A DNA stretch of 64,000 bases from an uncultured Clostridia bacterium (lineage in GTDB: Bacteria; Bacillota; Clostridia; Oscillospirales; Acutalibacteraceae). The position numbers were made by a program, and so were the translations under genes. The stretch is from assembly GCA_946186665.1 (NCBI GenBank), contig CAMHOE010000003.1, forward strand, positions 31,917 through 95,916, given 5' to 3'. Positions within the stretch are counted from its first letter, which is position 1. Every line of letters begins with the position of its first letter. Below are positions 35,710-45,204 of this stretch, piece after piece. The notes under the pieces were generated by a model. That model was not told the origin of the DNA and did not search any database. It saw nothing but the letters and a program-made list of their open reading frames with translations.

Positions 35710-38700
35710 ATGAAACGAAAGCTTCGTCCTTTGTCGCTGATGCTTACTATGGCGCTTATGTCAACGGCGTTCAGTATGGGCGTGACAGTCAATGCGGCAA
35801 CACCGACGATCAGCTATAGCTTTTCGGGTGAACAGGCGGCTGATTCCGGTTATGCTCAGGGTACTATAACCTTTACCGCCGGTGCTGCCGGCACTTACCG
35901 TCTTTACTGGGCGGATGATGAACAAGCATTGGAGGGATATACCCGTATTGCAAAGTACACCATGTCTGCCGGCGACAGCGAGTCTGTCACTCTGGGCTAT
36001 CATACGGTAATTCCCGCAGGCGCTACAAAGATCATAGCTTGTACAGATGGGGCAACAGCTGTCAGTGACGCTGCTGCTGTGTATGATATTCCTTTGAACA
36101 AGCAGCTTGAATTTGACAGCGGAGATCTGCTCTATACCTTCAGTGCATATTCTGATATACATATAGATGCGAATGGTTTTTATAAAGAAGCAGTAAATCA
36201 TTTTAATGAAGGTCTGGCATATGCATCTGATAAGGGTTCGGATTATATTGTTGTATCCGGCGATATCGCTACCAATGCTAATGGTCCCGATAAGGAGTGG
36301 GCTTTGTACGAGCAGGCACTCAGCCAGAGTGATTTTGTAAATCCCGTCTGGGAGTCTGACGGCAACCACGATATGCGTTCGGGCGTTGCCAGCGGTCTTA
36401 GCTCATTTATCAAACACAGCGGTACAGACGGTACTAAAGAAACATTCGATTCCGGAAACCCATATTTCTACAAAGTAGAAGAAAAAACAGGCGACCTCTT
36501 CCTGTTTATGGGTCTGGAACTCAGCAAGGATGTAAACTCCGCTAATGTATTTTCTGATGAGCAGCTTGAATGGGCTGAAAACCTTATAAACGAGTATACA
36601 GCAAAGGGAGTAAATATCTTCCTTGTACAGCATGCGCCTATCAATGGATATGGTGCCGGCGACAGGATGGATGATCCTTATTACGGTGGTCTGCTTAGTG
36701 AGGAAAATGAAGCTACTGTAAAATTCAAGAATCTGATTGCAGGAAAGGACAACATTATCTGGCTGTCCGGTCATACTCATGAAGATTTTGAGTTGGATTA
36801 TAATTATTCTGATGATAACGGAAATTCCCCGAATATGCTGCATATCCCGTCTCTTGCAGGTTCTACCATGCCGAAAAGCGATGGTACGGGACTTGACTAT
36901 AACGATGGTTACGGCTACCACTCTCAGGGATACTTTGCAGAAGTATACGAAAACAAAATAGTTTTCTACGGTGTAAACATTGCTGACAATTATATCTATC
37001 CTGCATACAGCTATGTAATGGACAGTGTACGTAAGGACAGCGGTGTTATCGAGAACACAGAACAGAACATAGTACCTACAGGCAATATAGTTTCTATCGA
37101 GAGCAAGCTTTCAGAGGCTTCGGACGTTCTTTCGACCTACAGCGCGTATGCTTCCTATGACCAGTATCAGGCGCTTAAAAAGCTTTACAGAGCCAATAAG
37201 GGTCAGACAGAAGCAGACTCTTCTGTAGCAGCAGCAATTGATGAAGCTATAGCAGCGCTTAAAGATATCGCAGAACATACAGGTATGCCAAAGACTTATC
37301 CTGTAAGAAGCGAGTATTATTTTGAAAACAATAAGAAATGGAGCAACGTGTATGCTTACGCATGGACAGGCGATAATCATAATGCTGAGTGGCCGGGTGT
37401 TCAGATAAGCAAGACAGGCACAAGCAATGGTTATGATGTCTACACAGCAGCATTTGATTATGCAGGACAGTATCAGAACCTTATATTCAACAGCGGTAAG
37501 GGTGGAGAGCAGACAGTTGATATCGGTCTTGCGTTCTGTAAGTTTGATTCCTTCCGTTTAGCATCTACAACTGACAGCAAATACAACGTAACCAACTTCT
37601 CAATGGAGACAGGTGTAGAGGAAGGCAAGGTTGCGCTTATTTATTACATTGAAAATGTACATCCGGACTGGACTGATACAAGCACTCTTATGACTCAGAA
37701 CGCTGATGGTACATACCAGATAAAGGTCACTGCAACAGGCAGCTATAACATGAGCATGAGCCTTTATGACATTAATAACAGTAAATATAAGAGTCTTGTT
37801 GACAGCGTCGGTATTGATTATGCAGAAGGAATGAACGAGGAAATTACTCTTAATACTTATTCTTCAAGAAATAAGAGCTTTACTGTAAGAGGACTTACAA
37901 AAGGCGATGTATTCTACCTTGTATATGATCCAAAAACCGAGAAGCTCACATTCAGCACAGATTCTCCTGTACCTGAGCTTGTAAATAACTCAACTGTTTC
38001 TGCCGAGTCAGTTGTTCTCGGCGGTTCAGTGAATATCACAGCTGCTGCTGAGGGCGGCACCGGAGAATATACATATGCAATGTACTTTAAGAACACCGAG
38101 ACTACATACTGGAACACTCTTCAGGATTATTCAGAAGCAGCTGATGCAGTATTTGTTCCGGTTGAGGCAGGTACATATGATATCCGTGTAGACGTTAAAG
38201 ACAATCAGGGAACAGTCGTATCCAAGAGCTTCACACTTGTTGTAATGCAGAAGCTGACAAATACATCTGAGATATCTTCCCTGAAGGTAAAAGTTGGAGA
38301 AACAATTACGGTCAATGCCTCTGCTGAGGGCGGTACCGGCGATTATATGTACTCTGTATTCTATAAGAGAGCATCCGGAAGTTCATGGGTTGCTGCACAG
38401 TCAAGTTCTACAAATCAGAATGTTACGGTAAAGCTGTCTAATGCAGAACCATATGAGATCTACGTAAAGGTAAAAGACAGTCAGGGAACAATAGCTTCCA
38501 AGAAGTTCAAAGTCGATGTACAGGCTAAGCTTAAAAACACATCTGCGATATCTTCCGAAGCTATACAGGCAGGCTGTGCAGTTACTGTAACGGCTTCTGC
38601 TGAGGGCGGTACCGGCGATTATCAGTATGCAGTTTATCGCAGACAGTCAACTTCAGATAAGTGGATCTCTTCACAGGCATATTCTTCAAATCAGAGCGTA

Positions 38701-39105
38701 AGAATAAGAATGAATTATGAAGGTACATATCAGGTACTGGTAAAGGTAAAAGACAGCGAAGGTTCAGTTTCAAGCAAAACATTTACCGTTGCGGTACAGT
38801 CAAAGCTGAAGAACACATCTGTTCTTTCCTCTGAATATGTATTGAAGGGTGAAAGCGTTACTGTTTCTGCATCTGCCGAAGGCGGTACAGGTAACTATCA
38901 GTACGCTGTATACTACAAAAAGTCGATTTCCGATAAATGGATGACTGCACAGTCATACAGTGATAACTCGCAGATAGAGATCCATCCCGCACTTGCTGTT
39001 GATTATGATATATGTGTAAAGGTCAGAGACAGCAGTGGTACAGTGGTAAAGGAATACTATACAGTTTCTGTATATAATGCAATTCCTGTCCAGATATATA
39101 TGTGA
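35710..39105 (+). CDS. Secreted calcineurin-like phosphoesterase with CBM26-like starch-binding domain
   Basis: 1,131 residues; aaggagg precedes ATG 35710. Signal peptide ends near VTVNAA. The metallophosphoesterase core has all five metal motifs in order: YSDIHID (about 147), VSGDIAT (183), DGNHDM (217), VQHAP (307) and SGHTHE (353). A FIVAR-like helical segment (about 461-523) is followed by a CBM26-type module (WSNVYAYAWTGDNHNAEWPG ... NLIFNSGKGGEQTVDIG, about 531-630). Four 92-residue beta repeats start near 759, 851, 943 and 1035, each with SAEGGTGxY and (V/D)KDxxGTVxSK. No wall anchor. It probably binds starch or cells outside and cleaves a phosphoester; the substrate is unknown. Monocistronic with its own promoter and terminator. 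Confidence 0.88.
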   Translation: MKRKLRPLSLMLTMALMSTAFSMGVTVNAATPTISYSFSGEQAADSGYAQGTITFTAGAAGTYRLYWADDEQALEGYTRIAKYTMSAGDSESVTLGYHTVIPAGATKIIACTDGATAVSDAAAVYDIPLNKQLEFDSGDLLYTFSAYSDIHIDANGFYKEAVNHFNEGLAYASDKGSDYIVVSGDIATNANGPDKEWALYEQALSQSDFVNPVWESDGNHDMRSGVASGLSSFIKHSGTDGTKETFDSGNPYFYKVEEKTGDLFLFMGLELSKDVNSANVFSDEQLEWAENLINEYTAKGVNIFLVQHAPINGYGAGDRMDDPYYGGLLSEENEATVKFKNLIAGKDNIIWLSGHTHEDFELDYNYSDDNGNSPNMLHIPSLAGSTMPKSDGTGLDYNDGYGYHSQGYFAEVYENKIVFYGVNIADNYIYPAYSYVMDSVRKDSGVIENTEQNIVPTGNIVSIESKLSEASDVLSTYSAYASYDQYQALKKLYRANKGQTEADSSVAAAIDEAIAALKDIAEHTGMPKTYPVRSEYYFENNKKWSNVYAYAWTGDNHNAEWPGVQISKTGTSNGYDVYTAAFDYAGQYQNLIFNSGKGGEQTVDIGLAFCKFDSFRLASTTDSKYNVTNFSMETGVEEGKVALIYYIENVHPDWTDTSTLMTQNADGTYQIKVTATGSYNMSMSLYDINNSKYKSLVDSVGIDYAEGMNEEITLNTYSSRNKSFTVRGLTKGDVFYLVYDPKTEKLTFSTDSPVPELVNNSTVSAESVVLGGSVNITAAAEGGTGEYTYAMYFKNTETTYWNTLQDYSEAADAVFVPVEAGTYDIRVDVKDNQGTVVSKSFTLVVMQKLTNTSEISSLKVKVGETITVNASAEGGTGDYMYSVFYKRASGSSWVAAQSSSTNQNVTVKLSNAEPYEIYVKVKDSQGTIASKKFKVDVQAKLKNTSAISSEAIQAGCAVTVTASAEGGTGDYQYAVYRRQSTSDKWISSQAYSSNQSVRIRMNYEGTYQVLVKVKDSEGSVSSKTFTVAVQSKLKNTSVLSSEYVLKGESVTVSASAEGGTGNYQYAVYYKKSISDKWMTAQSYSDNSQIEIHPALAVDYDICVKVRDSSGTVVKEYYTVSVYNAIPVQIYM

Positions 39106-39177
39106 TAATATTCAGTGGTTCTATTCAGCTTATTGAGAATAGTCACAGCATATCCGGATACTAAAACTTAATAATTA

Positions 39178-39220
39178 CTGCCGCACAGCATTGTATTATA
39201 CTTTGCTTTGCGGCAGTTTT
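39178..39220 (+). terminator. Terminator of the phosphoesterase gene
   Basis: Stem ctgccgca (39178-39185) / tgcggcag (39209-39216) followed by tttt. Confidence 0.7.
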
Positions 39221-39258
39221 ATTGCTGTATTATTATTGAGAAAACCTATTGTTAAAGG

Positions 39259-39873
39259 TTATTCACCTAACCAATAACCGTTTCCCTTTGTTGTACTTTT
39301 AATGGCGGTGTCTGTAGCCATATAGTACTTGTCCTCGTGCTTTATATAAAGTCTGATGCCCATACCGTTTTCTGACAGCTTATCAGTAATAAGCTCATAA
39401 TAATCTGAGCCATTGTAGGAATAGTTTCCTCCGTTATAGTTGTAGTCGGGTCTTACGGATGCGTTGTTGTCCTCTGACGCATCAAGATAGCTGAGATTAG
39501 TGCAGAACAGGGGAGTGCCGTTAAAGTCCTTTGTTATCTCGATAAGCACATCCTTAAGCTTTGTTCCGGCAGGTATCTTTATGGTAAAGTTATATCTGCC
39601 GTCATCCATCTTGTAGCGGTTCGTGCAGTCGATTATCTTATGTTCCTCTGTATATGTGACTTCTGAGTCCGGCTCTACAGGAATATCCCTAAGGATACCT
39701 TCTGCTATTTCCCCGATATTGCCTATCTCATCTATAGCAGTTTCTTCATCCTTGCCTGCTTCTATCTTGTCCTCTATTACCTCTGAAAAATAGTCGAGAT
39801 ATTCATTTCTGTCTGTTTCACTCAGACTTACAAGCTCCTCAGAGAGCTTATCCAAAAATTCATTCTTCGTCAT
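39259..39873 (-). CDS. DUF1700-type (HAAS) protein, PadR partner
   Basis: 204 residues from ATG 39873, eight bases after ggaggc. The first 75 residues are a HAAS/DUF1700 helical domain (MTKNEFLDKLSEELVSLSET, EYLDYFSEVIEDKIEAGKDE, AIDEIGNIGEIAEGIL). This domain is usually found beside PadR regulators and fused to membrane or DUF4097 parts. The C-terminal half is soluble and beta-like (YNFTIKIPAGTKLKDVLIEI) and I do not recognise it. It overlaps padR by 14 bases. Possibly senses an envelope signal with PadR; role inferred. Confidence 0.75.
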   Translation of the reverse strand: MTKNEFLDKLSEELVSLSETDRNEYLDYFSEVIEDKIEAGKDEETAIDEIGNIGEIAEGILRDIPVEPDSEVTYTEEHKIIDCTNRYKMDDGRYNFTIKIPAGTKLKDVLIEITKDFNGTPLFCTNLSYLDASEDNNASVRPDYNYNGGNYSYNGSDYYELITDKLSENGMGIRLYIKHEDKYYMATDTAIKSTTKGNGYWLGE

Positions 39874-40183
39874 CTGATTTTGCCTCCTTAACAAAACGAT
39901 AAATCGTCATTATTTCCTTCCATTCATTCAGGAACTGCTCCACTCTGTCAATGCCTGCCTGTGTGATATGGTAGTACTTGCGTGTTCTGCCATTGTGCGG
40001 AACGGGTCTGACCTCCAGCATACCGGCATTTCCAAGCCGGCGCAAAATAGGGTAGAGGGTAGACTCGGATACAGATATATACGGACGAATAGTTTCGATT
40101 ATCTTGTACCCATAAGAATCCTCGTTCATTATCGCTGCAAGCACACACACATCCAGCAATCCCTTTTTTAACTGAGTTTCCAA
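39860..40183 (-). CDS. PadR family transcriptional regulator
   Basis: 107 residues from TTG 40183, following aaaggaggtgat. The winged helix-turn-helix is typical: KKGLLDVCVLAAIMNEDSYG, YISVSESTLYPILRRLGNAG and MLEVRPVPHNGRTRKYYHIT, then a C-terminal dimerisation helix (VEQFLNEWKEIMTIYRFV). PadR proteins usually repress their own operon. The promoter just upstream contains a dyad that fits this. Confidence 0.93.
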   Translation of the reverse strand: METQLKKGLLDVCVLAAIMNEDSYGYKIIETIRPYISVSESTLYPILRRLGNAGMLEVRPVPHNGRTRKYYHITQAGIDRVEQFLNEWKEIMTIYRFVKEAKSDDEE

Positions 40184-40204
40184 ACCATCACCTCCTTTCA
40201 CAAT

Positions 40205-40235
40205 ATACTATATCATACATAGTATTCTATGTCAA
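40205..40235 (-). promoter_or_regulatory. padR promoter with overlapping operator dyad
   Basis: On the minus strand TTGACA, 17-base spacer, TATAGT (plus positions 40207-40235). A perfect inverted repeat ATACTAT-N7-ATAGTAT (40205-40225) covers the -10 region, the layout of an autoregulated PadR operator. Confidence 0.75.
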
Positions 40236-40249
40236 TGCTTTTATAGCAA

Positions 40250-40290
40250 AAAACTGTCACCCGATGATATTGTTACCATCAGGTGACAGT
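40250..40290 (-). terminator. Terminator after the polyamine operon
   Basis: On the minus strand, stem actgtcacc / ggtgacagt (plus 40282-40290 and 40253-40261) followed by ttttttgc. It ends transcription that has run through the family 1 copy C. Confidence 0.8.
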
Positions 40291-40299
40291 CTGTGTTGT

Positions 40300-40645
40300 A
40301 TAGCTCAAAGCGCAGAGCGCAGAGCCTGCGCTTCCGATTCGCGCCCTCGTTCGTACCCCAAGGGCACTTCCTTCGGGCGCTAACGCTCACTCTGTTATTC
40401 TGACCGAAAATCTTCCTGTCCGCGATTGACGGGCGCAGGCTTGTCAGACACTTGTCTCCGTCCGCCGGCACAGCCCTTAGGGGCTGCTGTTTCGGCTGCT
40501 TAATACGAACACAAAGTTTCTTTCCCTACTCAACTTTATGTGCCTGTACAGTTTGAAGTCGAAGTTTTTATTACACTTACTATAATTCGTTTTCGCCCCA
40601 GCGAAAACGTACCACAACTATTCACTATTCATTATTCACTATTCA
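40300..40645 (-). repeat. Family 1 intergenic repeat, copy C
   Basis: Minus-strand copy starting with the gtgaatagt tandem directly after the dehydrogenase stop. It carries one mini-element (plus 40352-40377) in the 3' hairpin and an intact, uninterrupted 5' hairpin (cgttttcgctggggcgaaaacg). One extra C near plus 40431 breaks the frame that stays open in the other copies. Confidence 0.85.
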
Positions 40646-41845
40646 CTATTTTACGAGGTCAGGGGAGAAGCTTTCCTGCCACGGAAGTCCGAATTTGTTA
40701 AGTGCGTCCATAAACGGGTCGGGGTCAAACTCTTCGATGTTGTGAACACCGGGCTTGTTCCATTTGCCTGTCAGTATCATAGCCGCGCCTATCATAGCAG
40801 GAACACCGGTGGTGTAAGAAACAGCCTGTGAGCCTACTTCCTTATAACATTCCTCATGGTCGCAGACATTGTAAAGATAATATGTCTTATCCTTGCCGTC
40901 TTTCTTGCCTATGAAGATACAGCCGATATTAGTCTTGCCCTTTGTTCTGGGACCCAGTGAAGCAGGATCCGGCAATACGGCCTTCAAAAACTGCAAAGGA
41001 ACTATCTGTTTGCCTTCAAATTCTATCGGCTCAATGGATGTCATACCCACATTTTCAAGGCATTTCAGATGTGTAAGGTAACTCTGTCCGAAGGTCATGA
41101 AGAAACGTATACGCTTAATACCCTTGATATTCAGCGCAAGGGACTCCAATTCCTCGTGATGAAGAAGGTACATATCCTTTTCGCCTATCTCCGGAAAATT
41201 GTAAACCCTCTTTATTTCCATTGGCTCAGTTTCTACCCATTTTCCGTCCTCGATGTAGCTGCCCTTTGCGGATACTTCACGGATATTTATTTCGGGATTG
41301 AAGTTAGTTGCGAAGGGATAACCGTGATCTCCTGCATTACAGTCAAGGATATCTATATAATTTATCTCGTCAAACTGGTGCTTCATGGCATATGCACTGA
41401 AAACACCTGTTACACCCGGGTCGAAGCCGCTTCCTAAAAGTGCTGTTATTCCGGCTTTCTCGAAACGCTCACGATATGCCCACTGCCACTTATACTCGAA
41501 TTTTGCAGTATCAAGGGGTTCGTAGTTGGCAGTATCAACGTAGTGAACCTTTGTTGCAAGACAGGCATCCATGATAGTCAGATCCTGATAGGGAAGAGCA
41601 AGGTTTACAACTACATCCGGCTTGAAGCTCTCGATAAGTGCAATAAGCTCGTCAACATTGTCTGCGTTGACCTGTGCAGTAGAGATCTTTGTTTTGCCGC
41701 CGTCAAGCTTTGCTTTCAGAGCGTCGCACTTTGATTTTGTGCGGCTGGCAATACATATCTCCTCAAATACCTCCGGATTCTGGCAGCATTTGTGTATACA
41801 AACACTTGCTACACCGCCAGCTCCGATTATCAATGCTTTACCCAT
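40646..41845 (-). CDS. Carboxynorspermidine/carboxyspermidine dehydrogenase-like (saccharopine reductase family)
   Basis: 399 residues. Rossmann start KALIIGAGGVASVCIHKC, ICIASRTKSKCDALK and VVNLALPYQDLTIMDACL; the C-terminal half (GSGFDPGVTGVFSAYA, LDCNAGDHGYPFATNFNPE) matches the carboxynorspermidine dehydrogenase branch rather than lysine-pathway saccharopine dehydrogenase. The enzyme condenses a diamine with aspartate semialdehyde and reduces the product with NADPH. The partner decarboxylase (nspC type) is not in this operon. It follows speE by about 45 bases. Confidence 0.85.
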   Translation of the reverse strand: MGKALIIGAGGVASVCIHKCCQNPEVFEEICIASRTKSKCDALKAKLDGGKTKISTAQVNADNVDELIALIESFKPDVVVNLALPYQDLTIMDACLATKVHYVDTANYEPLDTAKFEYKWQWAYRERFEKAGITALLGSGFDPGVTGVFSAYAMKHQFDEINYIDILDCNAGDHGYPFATNFNPEINIREVSAKGSYIEDGKWVETEPMEIKRVYNFPEIGEKDMYLLHHEELESLALNIKGIKRIRFFMTFGQSYLTHLKCLENVGMTSIEPIEFEGKQIVPLQFLKAVLPDPASLGPRTKGKTNIGCIFIGKKDGKDKTYYLYNVCDHEECYKEVGSQAVSYTTGVPAMIGAAMILTGKWNKPGVHNIEEFDPDPFMDALNKFGLPWQESFSPDLVK

Positions 41846-41890
41846 TTTAACATTCCTCCGTTTCTTTTATGCGGACGACCGTCCGGTTTT

Positions 41891-42742
41891 TTATTCACCC
41901 TCCATAAGCTGTTTTGTCACGTAGGTCGGAAGTGCAAAGCAGCCTTTATGGAGCCTTGTGTTATAGTAAGCTGTGTCGATAGAAAGCCTGTTCCATCTGC
42001 CCTCGTCGAGATCATTTGTAGGATGATACTTCTTTGAAGCAAAGCCAAAAAGCCAGTGACCTGAGGGATAGGTAGGTATATGCGCCTGATATACCTTGCA
42101 CACAGGGAAGAACTGTACTATCTTTTTATGCGCCTGCTTCATAGCCTTTGAGTAGCTGTGGTAGAAGGGACTTTCATGCTGATTTACAAGTATACCGTCA
42201 CTTGTAAGCGCCTTGAAGCAGTTGCCGTAAAACTCCGTTGTAAACAGACCCTCACCCGGTCCGAAGGGGTCGGTAGAGTCTACAATAATAAGGTCATATT
42301 CATTTTCTACACGGCGCACAAAGCGCAGACCGTCATCAATATGGATATGAACTCTTGGGTCGTCAAGCTTACAGGAGACAGTGGGAAGATACTCCTTGCA
42401 GGCATCCACGACCATTCTGTCTATCTCTACCATATCAATTCTTTCCACAGACTTGTACTTTGCAAGCTCACGGACAGTACCGCCGTCACCTGCGCCGATA
42501 ACGAGTATACTCTTTATATCAGGGTTAACAGCCATAGGCACATGGGCTATCATCTCGTGATAAATAAACTCATCCTTTTGTGTGAGCATTATTCTGTCGT
42601 CAAGCACGAGGATATCGCCGAATTCGGGAGTGCTGAATATCTCTATCCGCTGAAATTCCGACTGAGCGGAATACTTTTGTTTATCGCAGCGTATCGAGAA
42701 ACGGACATTACTTGTCTGTTCCTCAGTATACCACATTTCCAT
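41891..42742 (-). CDS. speE: Spermidine synthase (aminopropyltransferase)
   Basis: 283 residues from ATG 42742 with ggaggt upstream. Conserved stretches: DDRIMLTQKDEFIYHEMIAH, SILVIGAGDGGTVRELAKY (SAM-type fold), MVEIDRMVVDACKEY and LIIVDSTDPFGPGEGLF with the catalytic Asp. It transfers aminopropyl from decarboxylated SAM to a diamine, putrescine by default; agmatine is possible given the neighbouring arginine-type decarboxylase and absence of agmatinase here. Confidence 0.94.
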   Translation of the reverse strand: MEMWYTEEQTSNVRFSIRCDKQKYSAQSEFQRIEIFSTPEFGDILVLDDRIMLTQKDEFIYHEMIAHVPMAVNPDIKSILVIGAGDGGTVRELAKYKSVERIDMVEIDRMVVDACKEYLPTVSCKLDDPRVHIHIDDGLRFVRRVENEYDLIIVDSTDPFGPGEGLFTTEFYGNCFKALTSDGILVNQHESPFYHSYSKAMKQAHKKIVQFFPVCKVYQAHIPTYPSGHWLFGFASKKYHPTNDLDEGRWNRLSIDTAYYNTRLHKGCFALPTYVTKQLMEGE

Positions 42743-42837
42743 TATAAACCTCCATATACATAAAAAATTAATGAATACTGAAAACTTAAAGCTTAAGAAT
42801 GAATAATGGCGGAAAGAATTTTACGACCGCCTGATAG

Positions 42838-44283
42838 CTATTGCATAACGTTTATCTTTTCGGTGTTGATGTCCTCAGCTCCGGTAAGATTACAGCCTTT
42901 GGCTTTGGCATAGATGATGTATTCAAGGGCGTCTTTAGTGATAAGCTCTCCGGGTGCTAAAATAGGGATACCGGGAGGGTAGCACATTACGAACTCAGCA
43001 CATATTTTGCCCAGTGTCTCTTTCAGAGGAAGCTGTTTCTTTTTTGAATAGAATGCGTCCTGAGGTGAGCAAATTACGGTAGGCTCAATGTATTCGTGGT
43101 CCAACATTCCTGCGGAGTCTTTGGAATAAAGGCGCTTGACTTCGTAAAGGGCAGAGATAAGACGCTCAACATTCAATATCTTATCGCCTACGGATACAAT
43201 AGCAAGAATGTTTCCTATGTCGCCGAACTCTATCTGGATATCGTATTTGTCACGCAGTATATCATAGACTTCTATTCCTGCAAGTCCTATGTCACGGGTA
43301 TGTACAGAAATTTTTGTGGGGTCAAAATCAAACACCGCATCTCCGTCAATAAGCTCCCTTGAAAATGCGTACAGACCGCCTAACTTGTTTATCTCACTTC
43401 GTCCATAGGAAGCAAGCTCCGTCACCCATTCAAATATCCTTTTGCCGTTAAGGGCAAGATTTTTTCTTGAGATATCCAGCGATGACATAAGAAGATAAGA
43501 CGCGCTTGTTGTCTGGGACAGGTTGATTATCTGACGGACATACCCTTCCGATATACCCTTGCCCAAAAGAAGCGCAGAGCTTTGTGTAAGGGAACCGCCT
43601 GTTTTGTGCATACTTACAGCCGCCATATCCGCGCCTACGCTCATAGCGGAAAGGGGCATATAGTCGCCGAAGTAGAAATGGGTTCCATGTGCTTCATCCA
43701 CGAGGACCTTCATCCCTGCTTCGTGAGCAATACGGACTATTTCCCTGAGATTTGAGCATACCCCATAGTATGTGGGATTGTTGACGATTATCGCTTTTGC
43801 ATCCGGGTGAAGCTTAATGGCACGCTTAACAGAATCCACAGACATACCAAGAGGTATGCCAAGACGTTTATTGACTCCGGGATTTACATATACAGGAACA
43901 GCACCGCAGAGTATAAGAGCATTTATGCTGCTGCGGTGTACGTTTCTCGGCATGATTATTTTATCGCCCCGTTTACAGACGCTCATTACCATAGCCTGTA
44001 CAGAACATGAAGTTCCGTTTACCATAAAAAATGCGTGTTCAGCACCGAAGGCGTCTGCCATAAGCTCTTCAGCTTCCTTGATGACGCTTACAGGATGGCA
44101 AAGATTGTCAAGGGGCTTCATTGAGTTTACGTCAACACTCATGCACTGTCTGCCAAGAAAATCCGTTAATTCCGGATTTCCCTTGCCCTGCTTGTGTCCG
44201 GGTACGTCAAAGGATACTATTCTGTTTTCTCTGTATTCCTGCAATGCCTCGAATACGGGGGCACGGCTCTGGTCAAGCTTCAT
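42838..44283 (-). CDS. speA: Orn/Lys/Arg decarboxylase, short form (SpeA-like)
   Basis: 481 residues, the short Bacillus-type fold-I enzyme that lacks the N-terminal wing domain. PLP features: NGTSCSVQAMVMSVCKRGD, VDEAHGTHF with the Asp and His, and SMHKTGGSLTQSSALL with the Schiff-base Lys. C-terminal domain MCYPPGIPILAPGELIT is conserved. B. subtilis homologues make agmatine from arginine; lysine or ornithine cannot be excluded by sequence. Starts 15 bases after speD, so operonic. Confidence 0.9.
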   Translation of the reverse strand: MKLDQSRAPVFEALQEYRENRIVSFDVPGHKQGKGNPELTDFLGRQCMSVDVNSMKPLDNLCHPVSVIKEAEELMADAFGAEHAFFMVNGTSCSVQAMVMSVCKRGDKIIMPRNVHRSSINALILCGAVPVYVNPGVNKRLGIPLGMSVDSVKRAIKLHPDAKAIIVNNPTYYGVCSNLREIVRIAHEAGMKVLVDEAHGTHFYFGDYMPLSAMSVGADMAAVSMHKTGGSLTQSSALLLGKGISEGYVRQIINLSQTTSASYLLMSSLDISRKNLALNGKRIFEWVTELASYGRSEINKLGGLYAFSRELIDGDAVFDFDPTKISVHTRDIGLAGIEVYDILRDKYDIQIEFGDIGNILAIVSVGDKILNVERLISALYEVKRLYSKDSAGMLDHEYIEPTVICSPQDAFYSKKKQLPLKETLGKICAEFVMCYPPGIPILAPGELITKDALEYIIYAKAKGCNLTGAEDINTEKINVMQ

Positions 44284-44298
44284 TTTATGTTTACTCCG

Positions 44299-45165
44299 TT
44301 ATTCATATACATTTGTGCCGCTGAAAATCTCTATCATTTCCCGTCTGAGACTGTTGGAAATGGCAAGTCTTTCCTTTGGCGGTATCTCATATACATCCGT
44401 TTTGAAAAGATAGTTCTGAAGTTCAAGCTCTTTTATAAGCATCTGAGTGTGGAAGATATTTGCCTGATAGACATTGATATCTACAGTGTCGTATCTTTTC
44501 AAAGTTTCATTCTTTATATAATCCTGTATGGAAGTTATCTTATGGTCTATAAAAAGCTTTTTGCCGCCGGTGTCCCTTGTAAAGCCCCGTACTCTGTAGT
44601 CTATGGTGATGATATCGGAATCAAAGCTGTCTATAAGAAAATCCAGAGTATTAAGAGGTGATATAGTACCGCAGGTAGAAACATCAATATCCACTCTGAA
44701 TGTTGCAATAGCATTATCAGGGTGATATTCAGGATAGGTATGCACCGTAACATGACTTTTGTCAAGATGAGCCGCAATAGTCTCTCCTGCAAAGCTTGCC
44801 GCATATTTGCCGCAGTTGCAGGATCTGTCTATTTTTTCGGGCAGTCCTTTTTCTGAGATAAGAAGAGTCACGCTTGCGCCCTGCGGGTCATAGTCCTGCT
44901 TTGATATATTCAGAACGGTAGCGCCTATCATTTCCGTGACCTGACAAAGGATATTCGTCAGTCTTTCGGAATTATACTGTTCATCAATGTAGGCTATATA
45001 ATCCTTCTGCTCACGCTCTGTTTTTGCGTAGCATACATCGTAGATATTAAAACTCAGGGTTTTTGTCAGATTGTTAAATCCATACAGCTTCAGTCTTTTT
45101 TCCAATTTTTCTTTCACAACCTCGTTTCCGCGCTGTTCCCTGTGATCGTTCTCAAACATACGCAC
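44299..45165 (-). CDS. speD: S-adenosylmethionine decarboxylase proenzyme (E. coli-type)
   Basis: 288 residues, near E. coli SpeD (264) and not the short 120-residue form. The pyruvoyl cleavage site is DKSHVTVHTYPE, with the Ser becoming the pyruvoyl group; TFRVDIDVSTCGTISPLNTL follows. Provides decarboxylated SAM for SpeE. Lies 39 bases after murC on the same strand. Confidence 0.93.
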   Translation of the reverse strand: MRMFENDHREQRGNEVVKEKLEKRLKLYGFNNLTKTLSFNIYDVCYAKTEREQKDYIAYIDEQYNSERLTNILCQVTEMIGATVLNISKQDYDPQGASVTLLISEKGLPEKIDRSCNCGKYAASFAGETIAAHLDKSHVTVHTYPEYHPDNAIATFRVDIDVSTCGTISPLNTLDFLIDSFDSDIITIDYRVRGFTRDTGGKKLFIDHKITSIQDYIKNETLKRYDTVDINVYQANIFHTQMLIKELELQNYLFKTDVYEIPPKERLAISNSLRREMIEIFSGTNVYE

Positions 45166-45204
45166 AGAAATCCTGCGGATATTTACTATAGGGACACCCT
45201 ATAT

